Shown here: positions 49,331 through 50,001 of the stretch, in pieces | How the letters are laid out: every line of letters starts with the position of its first letter | Position numbering within the stretch: the stretch's first letter is position 1 | Origin: Sphingobacteriaceae bacterium | Lineage (GTDB): Bacteria > Bacteroidota > Bacteroidia > Sphingobacteriales > Sphingobacteriaceae | DNA length: 50,001 bases | Reading direction: 5' to 3' | Assembly (NCBI GenBank): GCA_019751895.1 | Contig: JAIEMU010000088.1 | Location: 1-50,001 of the forward strand | Made by a program: the position numbers and the translations under genes | The notes under the pieces: generated by a model | Seen by the model: the letters and a program-made list of their open reading frames with translations, nothing else | Told to the model about the DNA's origin: nothing | Database searches by the model: none

Positions 49331-50001
49331 ATGTTAAGGAAAAATCTAATCACCGTAACAATTATTTTTTTAAGCTTTTTTACAGGCTTTGCACAAGAAG
49401 AAAAGCTAAACTTTAAAGAAACAAGAAGAAACGCTAATCAAGATGACGCTAAAGCGCAATTCAATTTAGCAAATATGTACTACAATGGAGAAGGAACTTT
49501 AAAAGACCTTAAACAAGCTTTCTATTGGTTTGGCAAAGCAGCTAATCAAGATTATATAAAAGCGCAATACAATTTAGCTTATATGTACTACAATGGAAAG
49601 GGAACTTTAAAAGACCTTAAACAAGCTTTCTATTGGTATGGCAAAGCAGCTAATCAAGATTTAGCTGAAGCGCAATTCAATTTAGCAATAATGTACTACA
49701 ATGGAGAAGGAACTTTAAAAGACCTTGAGCAAGCTTTCTATTGGTATGGTAAAGCAGCTAATCAAGATGACGCTAAAGCGCAATTCAATTTAGCAAATAT
49801 GTACTACAATGGAGAGGGAACTTTAAAAGACCTTGAACAAGCTTTCTATTGGTATGGCAAAGCAGCTAATCAAGATTATGTAAAAGCGCAATACATTTTA
49901 GGAATAATGTACGAATATGGAGAAGGAACTTTAAAAGACCTTGAACAAGCTTTCTATTGGTATGGCAAAGCAGCTAATCAAGATTATGTAAAAGCGCAAT
50001 A
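49331..50001 (+). CDS. Sel1-repeat protein, N-terminal part with signal peptide; runs off the right edge
   Basis: MLRKNLITVTIIFLSFFTGFAQEEKLN then 36-aa/108-bp units ANQDDAKAQFNLANMYYNGEGTLKDLKQAFYWFGKA; missing from the ORF track because there is no stop in the window. Confidence 0.9.
   Translation, partial: MLRKNLITVTIIFLSFFTGFAQEEKLNFKETRRNANQDDAKAQFNLANMYYNGEGTLKDLKQAFYWFGKAANQDYIKAQYNLAYMYYNGKGTLKDLKQAFYWYGKAANQDLAEAQFNLAIMYYNGEGTLKDLEQAFYWYGKAANQDDAKAQFNLANMYYNGEGTLKDLEQAFYWYGKAANQDYVKAQYILGIMYEYGEGTLKDLEQAFYWYGKAANQDYVKAQ

Noticed and set aside
1-50001. Last 37 nt of the window equal the first 37 nt, suggesting a circular molecule
   Set aside because: Both ends lie in 108-bp-periodic Sel1 arrays, so some prefix/suffix match is expected; not evidence of circularity by itself.
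1-50001. CRISPR array or cas genes
   Set aside because: No regularly spaced direct repeats with unique spacers and no Cas-like proteins; the only regular arrays are Sel1 coding repeats.

Overview
This AT-rich window comes from a Bacteroidota (Flavobacteriia-like) genome and is a dense accessory/defence-type region bounded at both ends by Sel1-repeat genes. From left to right it contains: (1) the 3' end of a Sel1-repeat gene; (2) a minus-strand run of eight co-directional genes (~0.64-15.84 kb) centred on SrfB-like (Hsp70/actin-fold) and SrfC-like (dynamin-type GTPase) proteins, with a membrane subtilisin, a second P-loop NTPase and several membrane or coiled-coil proteins; (3) a decayed patch holding one copy of a ~196-bp duplicated block that encodes a 56-aa ORF; (4) a compact plus-strand operon of a divergent exonuclease VII large subunit (XseA), XseB, a 1200-aa SF2 helicase and a 704-aa protein I cannot assign, which I consider the best candidate for an undescribed system; (5) a type I restriction-modification locus interrupted by a HEPN/Abi-like gene, a membrane coiled-coil gene and an AAA ATPase gene, followed by a YgjP-like metallopeptidase; (6) an AlbA_2/Schlafen-type gene, a tyrosine recombinase and a tRNA-Asn 3' fragment (att-like) flanked by TTTGCACAC repeats; (7) a mobilizable module (excisionase-like HTH, VapE/VirE-like primase-helicase, ParA-like ATPase, candidate oriT, MobC, MobA relaxase); (8) the second copy of the duplicated 56-aa ORF and the 5' part of a second Sel1 gene. 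All family names come from motif reading and recall; no database search was run.
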